Below, one piece after another: positions 30,999 to 41,192 of a DNA stretch of 55,099 nt. Origin of the DNA: Fragilaria crotonensis (Eukaryota > Bacillariophyta > Fragilariophyceae > Fragilariales > Fragilariaceae); assembly GCA_022925895.1 (NCBI GenBank), contig JAKSYS010000410.1, positions 1-55,099 of the forward strand, read 5' to 3'. The translations under genes were made by a program, and so were the position numbers. The notes beneath the pieces were generated by a model, which saw nothing but the letters and a program-made list of their open reading frames with translations, had not been told where the DNA came from and searched no databases. Each line of letters begins with the position of its first letter. Positions within the stretch are counted from its first letter, which is position 1.

Positions 30999-33358
30999 TA
31001 TATATAACCTAATTATTAGGTTAACACCTTCCCCGGTCTTTCGACAAGACCAGCGTGTGTACCCCGTCATGGCCTACCCGTATTACAGGGAGGCGGTGAC
31101 TTATCTATCCCTAACCCTAATCGTCATATGTATAACCCCCCCCTGGTCGCGTTTCCGTGTCTGTGGCTGTTTCAATCGTGGTTCTAGATCGGAAGAAATT
31201 TGTCATGAGTGTTTGTCGTGTCCCGTCGGTGGATGCTCGAGTGATAGCTCTTCTCATGTACAGTAACCACCGTCGTCGTGATGATGGAGATTTCTTTTGA
31301 ATCGCCTCTAAGGGCTGTTCGCAGTAGTGCCGATCCCCTGCTCTCAGCCTGTCAGACTTCCCGTACAAGTCTGCTATCTCGATCATCTCGGAATCCCTGA
31401 TCATACGAAGGTCCAAATCCTGGGAATGGTGTAACATTTTATTTCTGCTCCTCCAAACCGTCTGATGATAAGAATGTATGGCCAGTAGAATGGTGTGCAT
31501 CCGTTGGTAACCTCGGCCTTGGATGGGAATATCTGAATCAAAGAGATCGTCTTCGGCCATGTGTCGCCATGCGACACTTAGATATCCTTTCATAGCATTT
31601 CCCCACCCAATGTCCTGTTGATCTTGGAGAGCCTCTCTTATTGAATCGCTGAACTTTGCTGGGTACTCCCCTGGCTGTATCGCATATGGTGCCGAGTCGT
31701 CACGATAATCTATCCATTCGCACAGCTTGTCTTTTATTATGTTGAATACCGGATGAGGTCCTGACGATGATAGTGTAGTTCGAAGCTGGCGCAAGGCTGA
31801 CGTGTGATCGGTGTTCGAGCGACAACGAAGTACATGAATAGTCGTCTCAGTCACCTTGCAGCAGGGACATAAACTGAGTTTGGAATCTCGCACTTTGGCG
31901 TTTCGACTTCGCACTTTGCCGGTGTTCCACTGATCGAAAATGAACTTCGTTTGCGCCACTTGTGCTGATGCCGATAATCTTCGATGAAACCGTCCGAAGA
32001 TGTCCACGTCGATACTGTCCCAGGTGTTGTTTGTCCACTTGTTTTTCGACTGTACATACGAGCGTAGATGATATCCGTTAATATGGAACCTCAAACATGA
32101 TTCGATCTGAGATACTAGCCGAACCCCGTTGACAGATAATGTGATCCTGGCTTCAGGCGTGTGCTCTGTCTTCTCAACTGATTGTCGTTTTTTGGAGCGT
32201 TCTCGGTACCATGTCGCAAGATGATCCACATGAGAGTTCCGAATCCCATCTTTGTTGGAGGTACACACCGTTTGATGACCTTTAACCCAGACTCGTGAAA
32301 TTTTCCGTCTGATAAATTTAGTCTCCTTTTGAATGATACCCATGTAGTCCGGATTGGATGGTTGGCATGCCTTGATTGGTCGATGGAGTGTAGAATTGGC
32401 GACGTTGGTGATCGCAGATTTGCTATCCGTAATCCAACGGAATTGACATTTGTGACGTTTGCCCCATGAACGTTGAAGTATCGATATCAAGATAAGTGCT
32501 GCCGCGTAGCCTCCGAGTTCGCAACGAGTGGAATTGGCAGTGTCGAATGGGCCATCGACTGGACCGGCACCTTCGCAGAGTATTTTGTTCTGAGGAGTTG
32601 TGAGGCTCCATCCGAATGTCCCGTGTCGACCTTTCAGTCCGCCGTCCGATGCGATAGTCAGCGTCTGTTTGCGTTGGCATTCACTCCAAAGTTGATCATC
32701 ACTTGCTGCAAAATGAATGTGGGTCATCATCCGTTTCTGATTCCGCGGCAAACCTTTGAGCCGCAGTGCCACCGTACCCGCATGGTTTGTGGAAGGTCGA
32801 GCAGGAGCGAGCGGTTCGTTTACCTGCGTGTGGCCTATTGGATTCTCGCGCCATTTCCTGTCATACCGCAGAAATTGCGACGATATGTACCGTCGCCAAA
32901 GTCGTTTCTGGGAGGAACTCGGAGGTAGTTGGCGGGGCCAAGCATCCTTCGGAACGAAATCGTCGGGCCGTTCACCTTGCAGAGCCCATCGTGCTATGTT
33001 GGTTGGTATGTCGCTATCCGTCATCTCAGCTATCGTCGTGATCTGTAGATAGATCCTCGTGAGATTGATGTCCTTCTGTTGGTTGGCGCTATATCCTTGG
33101 AGCCGTGCAACATCCATCACATACTGATCAGTGGGACTCTTGAGTGGAAGGGATAACGTATCGGTGAGTGTAATCTTAATGTTGTGGTTTGACATGAATT
33201 GTCGCATCGAGAGGATCCATGTTGGTGTTAGATACGGAAGGAAGAGACCGGGTTCCTCGAGAAGGGGTATAGGAAGGCCTGACTCGAGTTGTGAAGCCTG
33301 AAGTTGCAGAAGAAAAGTTTTCCGACCTCCGTGTTACCGTAGACTTCATGTCTGAAGT
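30999..33358 (-). mobile_element. LINE-B: 5'-truncated non-LTR retrotransposon inserted in the kinase pseudogene
   Basis: The 3' end is at the left, with a TATATATAA tail and the same CCTAATTATTAGG-type terminus as LINE-A. The 5' end is cut within ORF2 at the FRHEVYGNTEVG block (about 33358). Ten-base direct repeats AGCCGCACGT flank it. Its ORF is open for 696 codons, so it is younger than LINE-A. Truncation is the normal outcome of incomplete target-primed reverse transcription. Confidence 0.85.
31117..33207 (-). CDS. LINE-B ORF2 C-terminal part: RNase H and zinc knuckle, intact frame
   Basis: An uninterrupted frame of 696 codons. It starts inside ORF2 (MRQFMSNHNIKITLTDTLSL), so the true protein began further upstream and lacks its endonuclease and RT by truncation. 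RNase H carries all four acidic residues: LTIASDGGLKGRHGTFGWSL (Asp, about residue 196), TRCELGGYAA (Glu, about 240), RWITDSKSA (Asp, about 267) and NSHVDHLA (Asp, about 338). A CCHC-like knuckle LSLCPCCKVTETTIHVLRC lies near residues 465-485. A basic C-terminus follows. RNase H removes element RNA during integration in the LINE clades that have it. Alone this product cannot mobilise the element. It aligns block by block with LINE-A 17900-15870. Confidence 0.8.
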   Translation of the reverse strand: MRQFMSNHNIKITLTDTLSLPLKSPTDQYVMDVARLQGYSANQQKDINLTRIYLQITTIAEMTDSDIPTNIARWALQGERPDDFVPKDAWPRQLPPSSSQKRLWRRYISSQFLRYDRKWRENPIGHTQVNEPLAPARPSTNHAGTVALRLKGLPRNQKRMMTHIHFAASDDQLWSECQRKQTLTIASDGGLKGRHGTFGWSLTTPQNKILCEGAGPVDGPFDTANSTRCELGGYAAALILISILQRSWGKRHKCQFRWITDSKSAITNVANSTLHRPIKACQPSNPDYMGIIQKETKFIRRKISRVWVKGHQTVCTSNKDGIRNSHVDHLATWYRERSKKRQSVEKTEHTPEARITLSVNGVRLVSQIESCLRFHINGYHLRSYVQSKNKWTNNTWDSIDVDIFGRFHRRLSASAQVAQTKFIFDQWNTGKVRSRNAKVRDSKLSLCPCCKVTETTIHVLRCRSNTDHTSALRQLRTTLSSSGPHPVFNIIKDKLCEWIDYRDDSAPYAIQPGEYPAKFSDSIREALQDQQDIGWGNAMKGYLSVAWRHMAEDDLFDSDIPIQGRGYQRMHTILLAIHSYHQTVWRSRNKMLHHSQDLDLRMIRDSEMIEIADLYGKSDRLRAGDRHYCEQPLEAIQKKSPSSRRRWLLYMRRAITRASTDGTRQTLMTNFFRSRTTIETATDTETRPGGGYTYDD

Positions 33359-33368
33359 AGCCGCACGT
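33359..33368. repeat. Target-site duplication of LINE-B, right copy
   Basis: AGCCGCACGT, identical to 30989-30998. Reading from the kinase pseudogene through one copy of this sequence directly into 33369 keeps an open frame. Confidence 0.8.
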
Positions 33369-33479
33369 GTTGTTTACGACCCAAAGGACAACGTCTCTAC
33401 CAAATATATAATCGCGAGACTAAAGGAGAAGCTTCAAGGATACGAGGAAGTTACCTTAAGCGAACACCTAAGTGTTTGA
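33369..33479 (+). pseudogene. Kinase pseudogene tail beyond LINE-B
   Basis: When LINE-B and one target duplication are skipped, the frame coming from about 30955 (SLVVRKFPLMEAAR) continues here as VVYDPKDNVSTKYIIARLKE and KLQGYEEVTLSEHLSV, ending TGA at 33477-33479. ATM/Tel1 proteins have a Lys-Leu-Gly-Tyr-Glu-like segment just before the FATC domain, and the end (EHLSV) stops where FATC would begin. The FATC domain itself is missing, which is another inactivating lesion. Confidence 0.65.
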
Positions 33480-34149
33480 TTGTAGTGCGGTGCAGTTGTG
33501 AATTGTGATCCGATGTGCTGAATACTGAGTATACAGAATATACATACAAGTATCGGGTAATTCTACTGAGGATTGAAATTGAACTAATGGTAGCATCATT
33601 ACTACCCTATTCACATGTAGTGTTATGTAACGGTGTGGGCAGAATGGCGATGATGAGTGGGATGTGTGTACATGTTGGGATTTAGGTTACGTTCAATTGA
33701 AAAAATGAGCGTTTGAGTGGTACGACTATTTATAGTATAAATACACATACACTAATGGCATGGAGGCATTGACCAGAATAGTACTCACTTTCGGAGTAAT
33801 CGAGGACCAGGTAAAACACACATGATAACAAGTGACGAAAACATCACATCGAATGATTAAGGCATGGGTTACGCGAGCGTATCCAGATACATGAAAATGT
33901 TTAAACAAATAAGTAACTAATCCGCTGTCCCCCCGCACTTCACTGATTGCTGATTGGCACACTGTACTCCCATCACCCATCACGGTACCCACTTCATTCC
34001 GATCTGTAAAAACACGACCTGTAGATCGAAGGGCATCGGCAAGCAATCACACTCTCCGCACTGTTGACTGCTGAGCCATGCTACCTTCTGTACCTCCCCG
34101 TCATTATCATTCATACGTCAGCCACATGACCAAAAGTCATCAAGCCACA
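33480..34149. other. Intergenic, no gene recognised
   Basis: About 670 bases with only short ORFs. Probably downstream flank of the LRR gene on the minus strand and of the kinase pseudogene on the plus strand. Confidence 0.4.
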
Positions 34150-35216
34150 TTAATCACAACAACCAGCTCTGCATACGATTTCACCGGCGTCAATTGCAGG
34201 AGTCACATGTGAGCAGAGGACAGACGGAATTGTCCCCGTCAAGTTATTTCGGAACAACCATAACGTATCCAGCAGAGACAAGCGTCCTAACTCAGTGGGA
34301 ACCTTGGAAGGCAAGCTGTTGGTTTGCAAATACAACCGAGTCATTTGTGTCAAGAGCCCCATCTGAGTTGGAATACTTGATGACAAATTGTTGCGGGCGG
34401 CGGAAAACAAGTTGAGCAGTGTCAAGCGCCCAATTTCGCTTGGAATCCTGGATGACAAGGACCTGTCAGAGAAATCCAAATATGTCAGCTTCGTCTAGTC
34501 GTTGTGTCGCCTGAATTTAGGAGCGCGTCAAACTTGGTTCTCGATTGACAAACAGACAATGATGGAATTGTTAGAAAATTGCAAGCAATTTGTATTGCGG
34601 AGAATGTGGGTGCTCTCGTGGGCGCTCTCGTGGGCGCTCTCGTGGGCGCTCTCGTGGGCGCTCTCGTGGGCGCTCTCGTGGGCGCTCTCGTGGGCGCTCT
34701 CGTGGGCGCTCTCGTGGGCGCTCTCGTGGGCGCTGTCGTGGGTGCTGTCGTGGGGTTGGCGGTGGGTGCTGTCGTGGGGTTGGCGGTGGGCGCTGTCGTG
34801 GGTGCTGTCGTGGGGTTGGCGGTGGGTGCTGTCGTGGGTGCTGTCGTGGGGTTGTCAGTGGGTGCTGCGGAAGGGTTGGCAGTGGGGTTGTCAGTGGGTG
34901 CTGCGGTCGGGTTGTCAGTGGGTGCTGTCGTCGGGTTGGCAGTGGGTGCTGTCGTGGGGTTGTCAGTGGGTGCTGCGGTAGGGTTGTCAGTGGGTGCTGC
35001 GGTAGGGTTGTCAGTGGATGCTGCGGTAGGGTTTGCAGTGGGTCGTACGGTAGGGTCGGAAGTTGGTGCTGCGGTACGGTTGATCGGGCCCACAGCTTTG
35101 ATCTGCATCCCTTTTTGTGCATCACATACCACGGCAAGCGATGCAAGGGATAGATAAATGTTGATCATGGTCATGCTGTAGAAATCAATGATCCTACCAA
35201 GGAACGATGGCAACAA
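34150..35216 (-). CDS. Secreted leucine-rich-repeat protein with Pro/Thr repeats, possible frame break near 34485
   Basis: The N-terminal ORF (35216-34485) starts either at 35216 or, better for secretion, at Met15 (about 35174), giving a signal peptide MTMINIYLSLASLAVVCDAQ. A long low-complexity mucin-like region follows, made of NPTAAPTD/NPTTAPTA units and then about ten APTR units. It then reads IQIACNFLTIPSLSVCQS before stopping. The second ORF (34479-34150) holds about four plant-type LRRs (IPSEIGRLTLLNLFSAARNN; IPTQMGLLTQMTRLYLQTNS; VPTELGRLSLLDTLWLFRNN) and a Cys end (EIVCRAGCCD). Extracellular LRR proteins with PT-rich stalks are common in diatoms and are thought to work in adhesion or recognition. 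The frames meet at about 34485, where a one-base shift would fuse LLNSGD to LTYLDFSD; a sequencing indel or mutation is likely. Confidence 0.65.
34609..34728. repeat. 12-bp tandem array GGCGCTCTCGTG, ten units
   Basis: Ten consecutive 12-bp units, nine identical and the first with one change, encode (APTR)n on the minus strand. The flanking 300 bases are related but less regular units. Near identity implies recent expansion. All three plus-strand frames are open across the array, producing long false ORFs. Confidence 0.9.
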
Positions 35217-36512
35217 AATTCATCATTTGAGGCTTGTGTGAACTTCAAACTCGTTGCCGTGACTTGCGGCGAGTTCTGCGGTGTTCGCAAGATTGACTTT
35301 GCAGTGGTTGTATAAATGTGACACTTGTGTCCTTTTCTTGACGTATTTAGTATCGAATTGGTGAAATGTAAACGTGCCTGCTACCGTAATAAAGAAAGCA
35401 CGAAACGAGAGTTCAATAGTGTTGCCTTAATAAGAAATTCGCTAAATATAGGCTTTTCCTCCTTGAGACAATGCTTCGAGTATGTAGGACAATTCTAGTA
35501 CTGGTGATGGGACATATCCGTAAGTGACATAAAAGTCGGAAGAGCGTCGGCGAGCTTTTCTATTTCACAACAGTTGTATAATTAGGACATAAAACCTGAT
35601 GCGCTAGCAGTGCAACAAATTATGCATCCTACTTCTCTTTAAACTTACTTAGTTCTGCTTGTATGTCCACATTGCACAGACTACCTGATACACTAGCCCG
35701 AATTATGCATACTATCTCTATCTCCATAACGGTCAGTTCAATATGGATGTGACAATCTGGCTTGTCGTAATCATGTCGTTCCAGGACTGAGGTTGCCGAA
35801 AGAGCACCGGTATCAGTAGTAGCAGAGACAAGTAGTCGGTTTTTGAAATCTTGACAATGGCTGCGATAGTACCAGGTGCTTTAAGGCACGCGTCCATTCT
35901 TTGCAACGTACAGTATTTGTTGACGTTGTGCGCCAACTACGACACCACGACTATGCTGGTTTGCGTGTTCTCCAGTATGTCTTAAGATATAAGAGATTGG
36001 AAGCATAACGACGAAGTCATTCCTCGTCGAAACGACATGATTAGCAACTCCCAAGTTAGAACCCAACATGTGAAGGTTGAACAAGGACAATGAAGCACCA
36101 TAGTGACAAAATCAAAAACCTGCTCTCGCAATTGCCGCATCATCTCTGTCATTCTCTAGTCCAATTGCGATAGGTGATTGGAGAAGTTGCATTGAAAGGA
36201 CAGGGATGACGAAATTGTGCCGGACAATGCATTCTTGGTGGACAAGGACACTTTTTTTCAAGGTTCGAGGTCGTATCCACGCTCGCATTTTCTACCTGGC
36301 ATCTGGAGTACTCGGTTGAGGTTGTGGTCATATCTTTGCTGAAATCTATTTCCTGACTGTACGACAATGAAAGCACTGTCATTAAAATTTATAGGAGATA
36401 CAATGACTGTGCCCAGGAAAGCGAAAATGCGTTCGTCAAGAACGCGCTCGCCCTAGGGGCTTGAACGATTTGTCCTTTGCAGGGGACAACGTGTGAGAAA
36501 GACTGTTATTCC
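35217..36512. other. Intergenic, no gene recognised
   Basis: About 1.3 kb between the LRR gene and the copia element. It should contain the LRR promoter. A short Cys/Pro-rich minus ORF at 36149-36382 (KKCPCPPRMHCPAQFRHPCP) was looked at but has no supporting features. Confidence 0.4.
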
Positions 36513-36518
36513 CTGACC
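36513..36518. repeat. Probable target duplication of the copia element, left
   Basis: CTGACC lies just outside the left LTR and again at 42837-42842 just outside the right LTR. Copia integrases usually make 5-bp duplications, so one of the six bases may match by chance. Confidence 0.75.
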
Positions 36519-36835
36519 TGTGATTTTACTACCTATCGGTACTATCTAACCTGTGATAGACGAATAGGATGTAAAGGGCTTTTAGTATTTTGTAAATTGG
36601 TGTTAGCCAATATTGTGAGCATTGATCGTAGATTATTATTTGATCCAGAATGTGGGGACATTAGTACCTTGACATAATGGTGACATGATTGCAAGTACAA
36701 TTCCTACCACAATTGATACTGTACCTATGACCGAGTATTGTATCATAAGGTCATAATACGGTAAGTCGATTTGGGTAGCGTTGTCATACTGTGCTTAGCC
36801 GTACTGCTGTCCGGCTGTACCGTCGTATCATCACA
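36519..36835 (-). repeat. Copia 3' LTR
   Basis: A 317-bp repeat beginning TGTGATTTTACTACC and ending CGTATCATCACA on the plus strand, with TGTGAT/ATCACA inverted ends. It matches 42520-42836 base for base by eye. Confidence 0.9.
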
Positions 36836-36874
36836 CTCCCTCACGCGTCCAAATTGAGCTCTGCGTTCAGCGCA

Positions 36875-39800
36875 TCACCATCCCATGACAGTGCGTCTGT
36901 GCTTTGCCAATTGGATCTCGTTGAGAGCCTTTGTCAGATAGTCGGCTGGCTGTTCTTCCGTTGCGATCGCATGGATACTTATCTCCTGCCGTTCCACGTA
37001 GTCTCTGAAGTGATGCAATCGTATGTTGAGGTGTTTCGTTCTTGGACGATATTTATGTACCTTCGCCATTCGCCACTGTTGTCCTCGAAGACGCGGCAGT
37101 GAACTAGTGAACTTTGGCCTGCGCGGTGGCGATGGGATACCCTCTTGACTTCATCTCCTTCAGAAGTTCCATGATTGGTATGGCGTCCCTGAGCGCGTAG
37201 CTGAGTCCAGTGTACTCGCTCTCTGTGGTGGACAGTGCGATTTCGGTTTGCAACTGGGATTTCCAGAGCAAGGGACATCCCGCATAGTTTATAATATACC
37301 CGTGTCGGGAACGGGCAGTGTCTCGATCGGTCGCTGCTTCAACTGGATCCCAGTCACCACAGAAACTCGCATCCACGAACACTTCAAGATCCTTTCCACT
37401 TATCGGATTCAATATTGTCCCTTGGTGTCGAGTCCCTTTCAGATATCTGCCGAGCCACCTAATGGCGTCTCCATGTTCGCGTTTAGGATCTGAGACGAAG
37501 CGTGCGCACTGATGCACAGCAAACGATATGTCACTCCTTGTCGCCTTTTCCAAGTAGTTGAGTTTACCCACTACGGAACGGTAATTGAATGAGTTGTCGA
37601 ATGCCGATGAGCCGCTGTGCCTTGTGAGCAACTTTGAAGAGGCCGCTGGGGTTGTCCTTGGTTTTACCGAGTCGTCATTCATGCGAAGGTCATCAAGGAT
37701 TTGTCCGATCAAGTGAGGTTGAGTCAGATGTATCGTTCCATCATCCTTGCGCTCGATGTTGACGCCTAGGAAGTCAGCCAGGTCACCCTCTACTGTTATT
37801 GCCAGTCGAGCCTTGTTCTTCAAGTCTTCAATCACCCTGTCGATCTCATCTTTGTCTGGTCCGGCCAGAAGACTGTCATCCGTGTAAAGAACATACAGTG
37901 TCTTTCCTCGGTAGAAGACACATTCGTCAACCTTGGACTGTTTGAATCCCAGGTCGTTGATCAGCTTATCGACGAGGAATTTGTTCCATACACGTCCAGC
38001 CTGCTTCTGCCCGTATATGTTCCGATGAATCATGAGAACATAGGCTCTTGGATCACTGTCATCTTCGAGCTCTACCCCGGATGGTATTTTCATGTAGAGT
38101 GTTCTTTCTACTGGCGCCTGTGCGAACGCTTGGACGAAGTCAATTTGTTTCGTGTGCCATCCGTGCACCGCAGTGAGCGTCAGTAACATGCGGACGGAGT
38201 TCCAGGAGGCTACTGGTGAATATGTTTCATTATAGTGCACTCCGTGGCGCATGCGTGATCCGTCGATGTTAAGTCTGGCCTTGTACTTCTTGACTGCACC
38301 GGTCTTCGCGTCGCGTTTACGTTTCAGTTGCCATACTGCCGGAAGTATGATCTCACCTTGCGGTACCTCCGACTTTGGTATTACGGTAAAGTTGCCGTTT
38401 TCGAACTGATCTCCCAGTTCTTTCTCCATTCCCTCTAGGAATTTCGCCCAATCCTTTTCTTTCATTGCTTCGTGGAAGTAAAGGGTATCGGGGTCCGACA
38501 CCGCTTTGTATGCGAGGAGCGGGTCATCGTGATCGCGATCGTCATCGGGGAACATTGCTGCGAAGCAGAACAGTTCGCCCTCAACATCATCGGCGGTTAA
38601 TGGGGATAGCTCCGCCATCATGGCCTCGATCGTTAATCGTCGAATCGGCTTCGTCTTTCGACCGGACCGTGTTACTGTTACAGTGTTACGGTCCACAACT
38701 TCGCTGTGGCTTCCACTGCCAGTTTTCGAAGTTCGAGACACTCGGTTGTTCTCGTTTGCTGCAGCTTGTTCACTCTGTTGTTGTGACTCCGGAGTACCTG
38801 CCTGATTCGTCGATGCCTTTTCCTGCCTTTTCCTTTTCCTGTTTCCGGAGGTGTTGACTCCCTCAGAGCTCCACGTCCGTTCGATTGTGGTTTGTTCCTC
38901 TGGGCCTTTGTTTCTGTCCGTCAGAGTCTCCCTCTGAGCGACAAATCCTGCCCTATTCTGCCATTTGGATTTCACCGTGATGTCTTTGACGGTTTCGAAT
39001 GCTGCGTCAAATGCGACATGGAATTGTGGACTTACGAGCGCCGTTTCCCTATCCAGTACAAGCGCTACGTTCCTTCCGTGGTGAGGTGACGTGCCGATGT
39101 ATATTCCCACCTTCGATCTGCTTTTCCATTTGTGAAACGGTTGCTGACCCTGAAGGCTGTTGTCCAGCACATATGCTGGACATCCAAACGGTTTCCAATG
39201 TTTTGGATTTGATACCACTTTTGTCTTCGTGAATATCTCCGTCGGCGATCGTCGTTCCTTATCCTGGAGGCATGGTGTGTTGTTTATTGCTTCGTTCGCG
39301 ACTCGTACTGCGTACGGCCATAGGTTTGCCGTCACACCATCTGGCCACCGTGAGCTTGCATGGATCAGCATCGAGCGAGCCATTTCCTGAAGCTCTCTGA
39401 TGCGTCTCTCGGCAATGCCGTTTTGATGATGTGCGTTCACACCCGCAAAGGTGAGTCCCTGGCCGTCCTTCGCACAGGTGTCAGTCCAAAGTCGTGCTTT
39501 GAATATGCCATTGTCAGCGTGATAATTTTCGACTGTTATGCCGTGTCGCTTTGCGTACCGCTCAAAAGCTTTCTTGCCATCGACAGTTTCCTCTGCGGAT
39601 GCTGTCTTCTGCAAGTAGACGTAACCCATTCGACTAAACTGATCAACGTATACTGTCGCATATTTGTATCGTTTGGTCGTGAGAAATCCTGTCATCTGTG
39701 CTATCAAACCTGGTGTCGGCGATACCAACTGGTCGACGGATACTATTTGTCCGGGTCTCACAGGTGTTCCTTCATCGATGAGGTTCTTCCTGGTCTTGCC

Positions 39801-41138
39801 TCGCCATGGCCTTCGTGTTGCTTTTGCGTACAGGCACGCTGTGCATATTGGGGTTCTGCACTTTGCCAGGCGTCGCGGTAGTATGCCTTGTTCGGCCATT
39901 GTTTGAAGCTTTTTCATTGGCACATGTCCATATTGATGGTGCAACATCAACAACTCTGCCATTTCCTCTTTTGGCTGTCGAGTTTCTTCGTCGAGTATCA
40001 CGTTTGGGGTGCTGACCATATTTGCGGTGGCGTTTTCTCCCTCTGAGTTTGTCGTGGGCGGACCTTGTAGATTAAAGTCCGTTTGTGACGGTTTGTCGTT
40101 ATCGACTTCCGGAGGTCGTTGCCAGAAATGTTGCCACGACAGTGCGGTCGTAACCGGCACCTCATCGTGAGCATCATCGTCGTCATCATCGGAGATGATG
40201 CCGCTGGGTAACGCCATCGGTTGTCGACAATGGTCCGCGTCGTCAATCTCACAACAGAAGGCCGCAAATTGAGAGTACCCGTGTGCCAAGGAAAATGTCG
40301 CGACGTTATCGCGTTTTCCGAGAGGCACGTGACGCTTGCTGGCACCGTCGTTCCAGTACAGGACGCATTCGGTTGCATTCGTGTGTTCTCCGCACGAGTT
40401 TTTGCGGTTCCGATTGCTGCCAGTCTGGCTCTGCGCCCAATGTTGTGGACTGAGCAGCCTTACCTTCCCATCAGGAATGAAGTATGAGTTTGGAATATCG
40501 AACGTGGACTTGCATCCGGCGTCGTCCTCCCAACTCCAACGTATTGTCCCAACGTGGACATTGGTTGTCCTGGAGCCGCCAAAGCCTTTCACAACTCGAC
40601 TGCTTGGCTTGAGCTCTCCGATAAAGTCTTCTCGCGTGTGGGAAATGCATCCCGAGCATCGATTGTCGATCCCGATAAGAGAGGAGTCTGTATCAAAGTG
40701 CACTGAGCGCTCTGTGGCAATCGCAGTTCGTGCTTGCATCGCCAAAACTGACATAGCGGTTACCGCGCTACGGTGTCGATGTGCCTTCAGCGTTGTGCGA
40801 AGTCTTCGGTGTGGAGTTCGGCGTGCGTTTGACTTGAGATTGGACTCCATCCAATCGCCCAGTGTGCTCATTACCGACTCTGTCTTGCTGCACAGGTAAG
40901 ACCATAACTTGCCTGCGATTGATATTTTCTTTCGTCTGTTCTTTCTGACGTACTCATCGTCACTGCTGTATAGCGCATGGTGTATCATGATGACGGTGAG
41001 TTGAACGGTCTGGATGCTTGACATGAGGATCGAGTTTATAATGGTCCTCCGAATCGTCCTCAATGTGTTGGCGGTACTTCGTGTGACGTCTTGGATTGTT
41101 GTCGTGCAAGTTCGAATGAAGGGTTGAGGCCAGTTCAA
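36875..41138 (-). CDS. pol: Copia Pol: protease, integrase, reverse transcriptase, RNase H (last part frame-broken)
   Basis: The open frame to 37104 has 1344 codons. A protease-like block SLIGIDNRCSGCIS sits near residues 154-167; it lacks the usual D-T/S-G triplet. The integrase has an HHCC finger (HHQYGHVPMKKL...CTACLYAKATRRPW) and a DDE core: VDQLV, YVDQFSRMGYV, NYHADNGIF and NGIAERRIREL. The reverse transcriptase shows KQIDFVQAFAQAPVERTLYM, GQKQAGRVWNKFL and VLYTDDSLL (catalytic YTDD). RNase H has VFVDASFCGDW and STTESEYTGL. After 37104 the tail continues in another frame (KHLNIRLHHFRDYVERQEIS, ADYLTKALNE). The frame is the same as Gag, with one TGA at 41193-41195 between them. The enzymes process Gag-Pol, copy the RNA and integrate the DNA. 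Confidence 0.9.
37083..37104 (-). other. 8-bp tandem duplication breaking the pol 3' end
   Basis: On the minus strand the sequence reads GTTCACTAGTTCACTGCCGC: GTTCAC occurs twice, eight bases apart. The duplication puts a TAG directly after AKVH. Removing one 8-base copy restores KVHCRVFEDNSG. A second frame change follows within about 20 bases, where NSG is followed by a shifted MAKVHKYRPRTKH. Confidence 0.7.
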
Positions 41139-41192
41139 TAATACTAGTATGAGAGTGGTTACCCATGCTAATCGGCTGGCCCACCCGAGAAG

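Noticed and set aside
34502-35157. Long plus-strand ORFs of 159-192 codons (VGALVGAL, RGRSRGRS, WALSWALS)
   Set aside because: They are shadows of the 12-bp repeat array, open in all three frames; the minus-strand frame has the signal peptide and the LRR context.
35881-36090. Old copia RNase H fragment suggested by a LRVLQYVLRYKRL reading
   Set aside because: Only a few residues match and no neighbouring motif agrees.
36149-36382. Small Cys/Pro-rich secreted peptide gene
   Set aside because: No signal peptide and no repeat or homologue visible; length fits chance.
36477-36677. Duplicate 60-odd codon ORF in both LTRs (also 42487-42678)
   Set aside because: It is LTR sequence read through by chance; the pair is explained by the LTRs.
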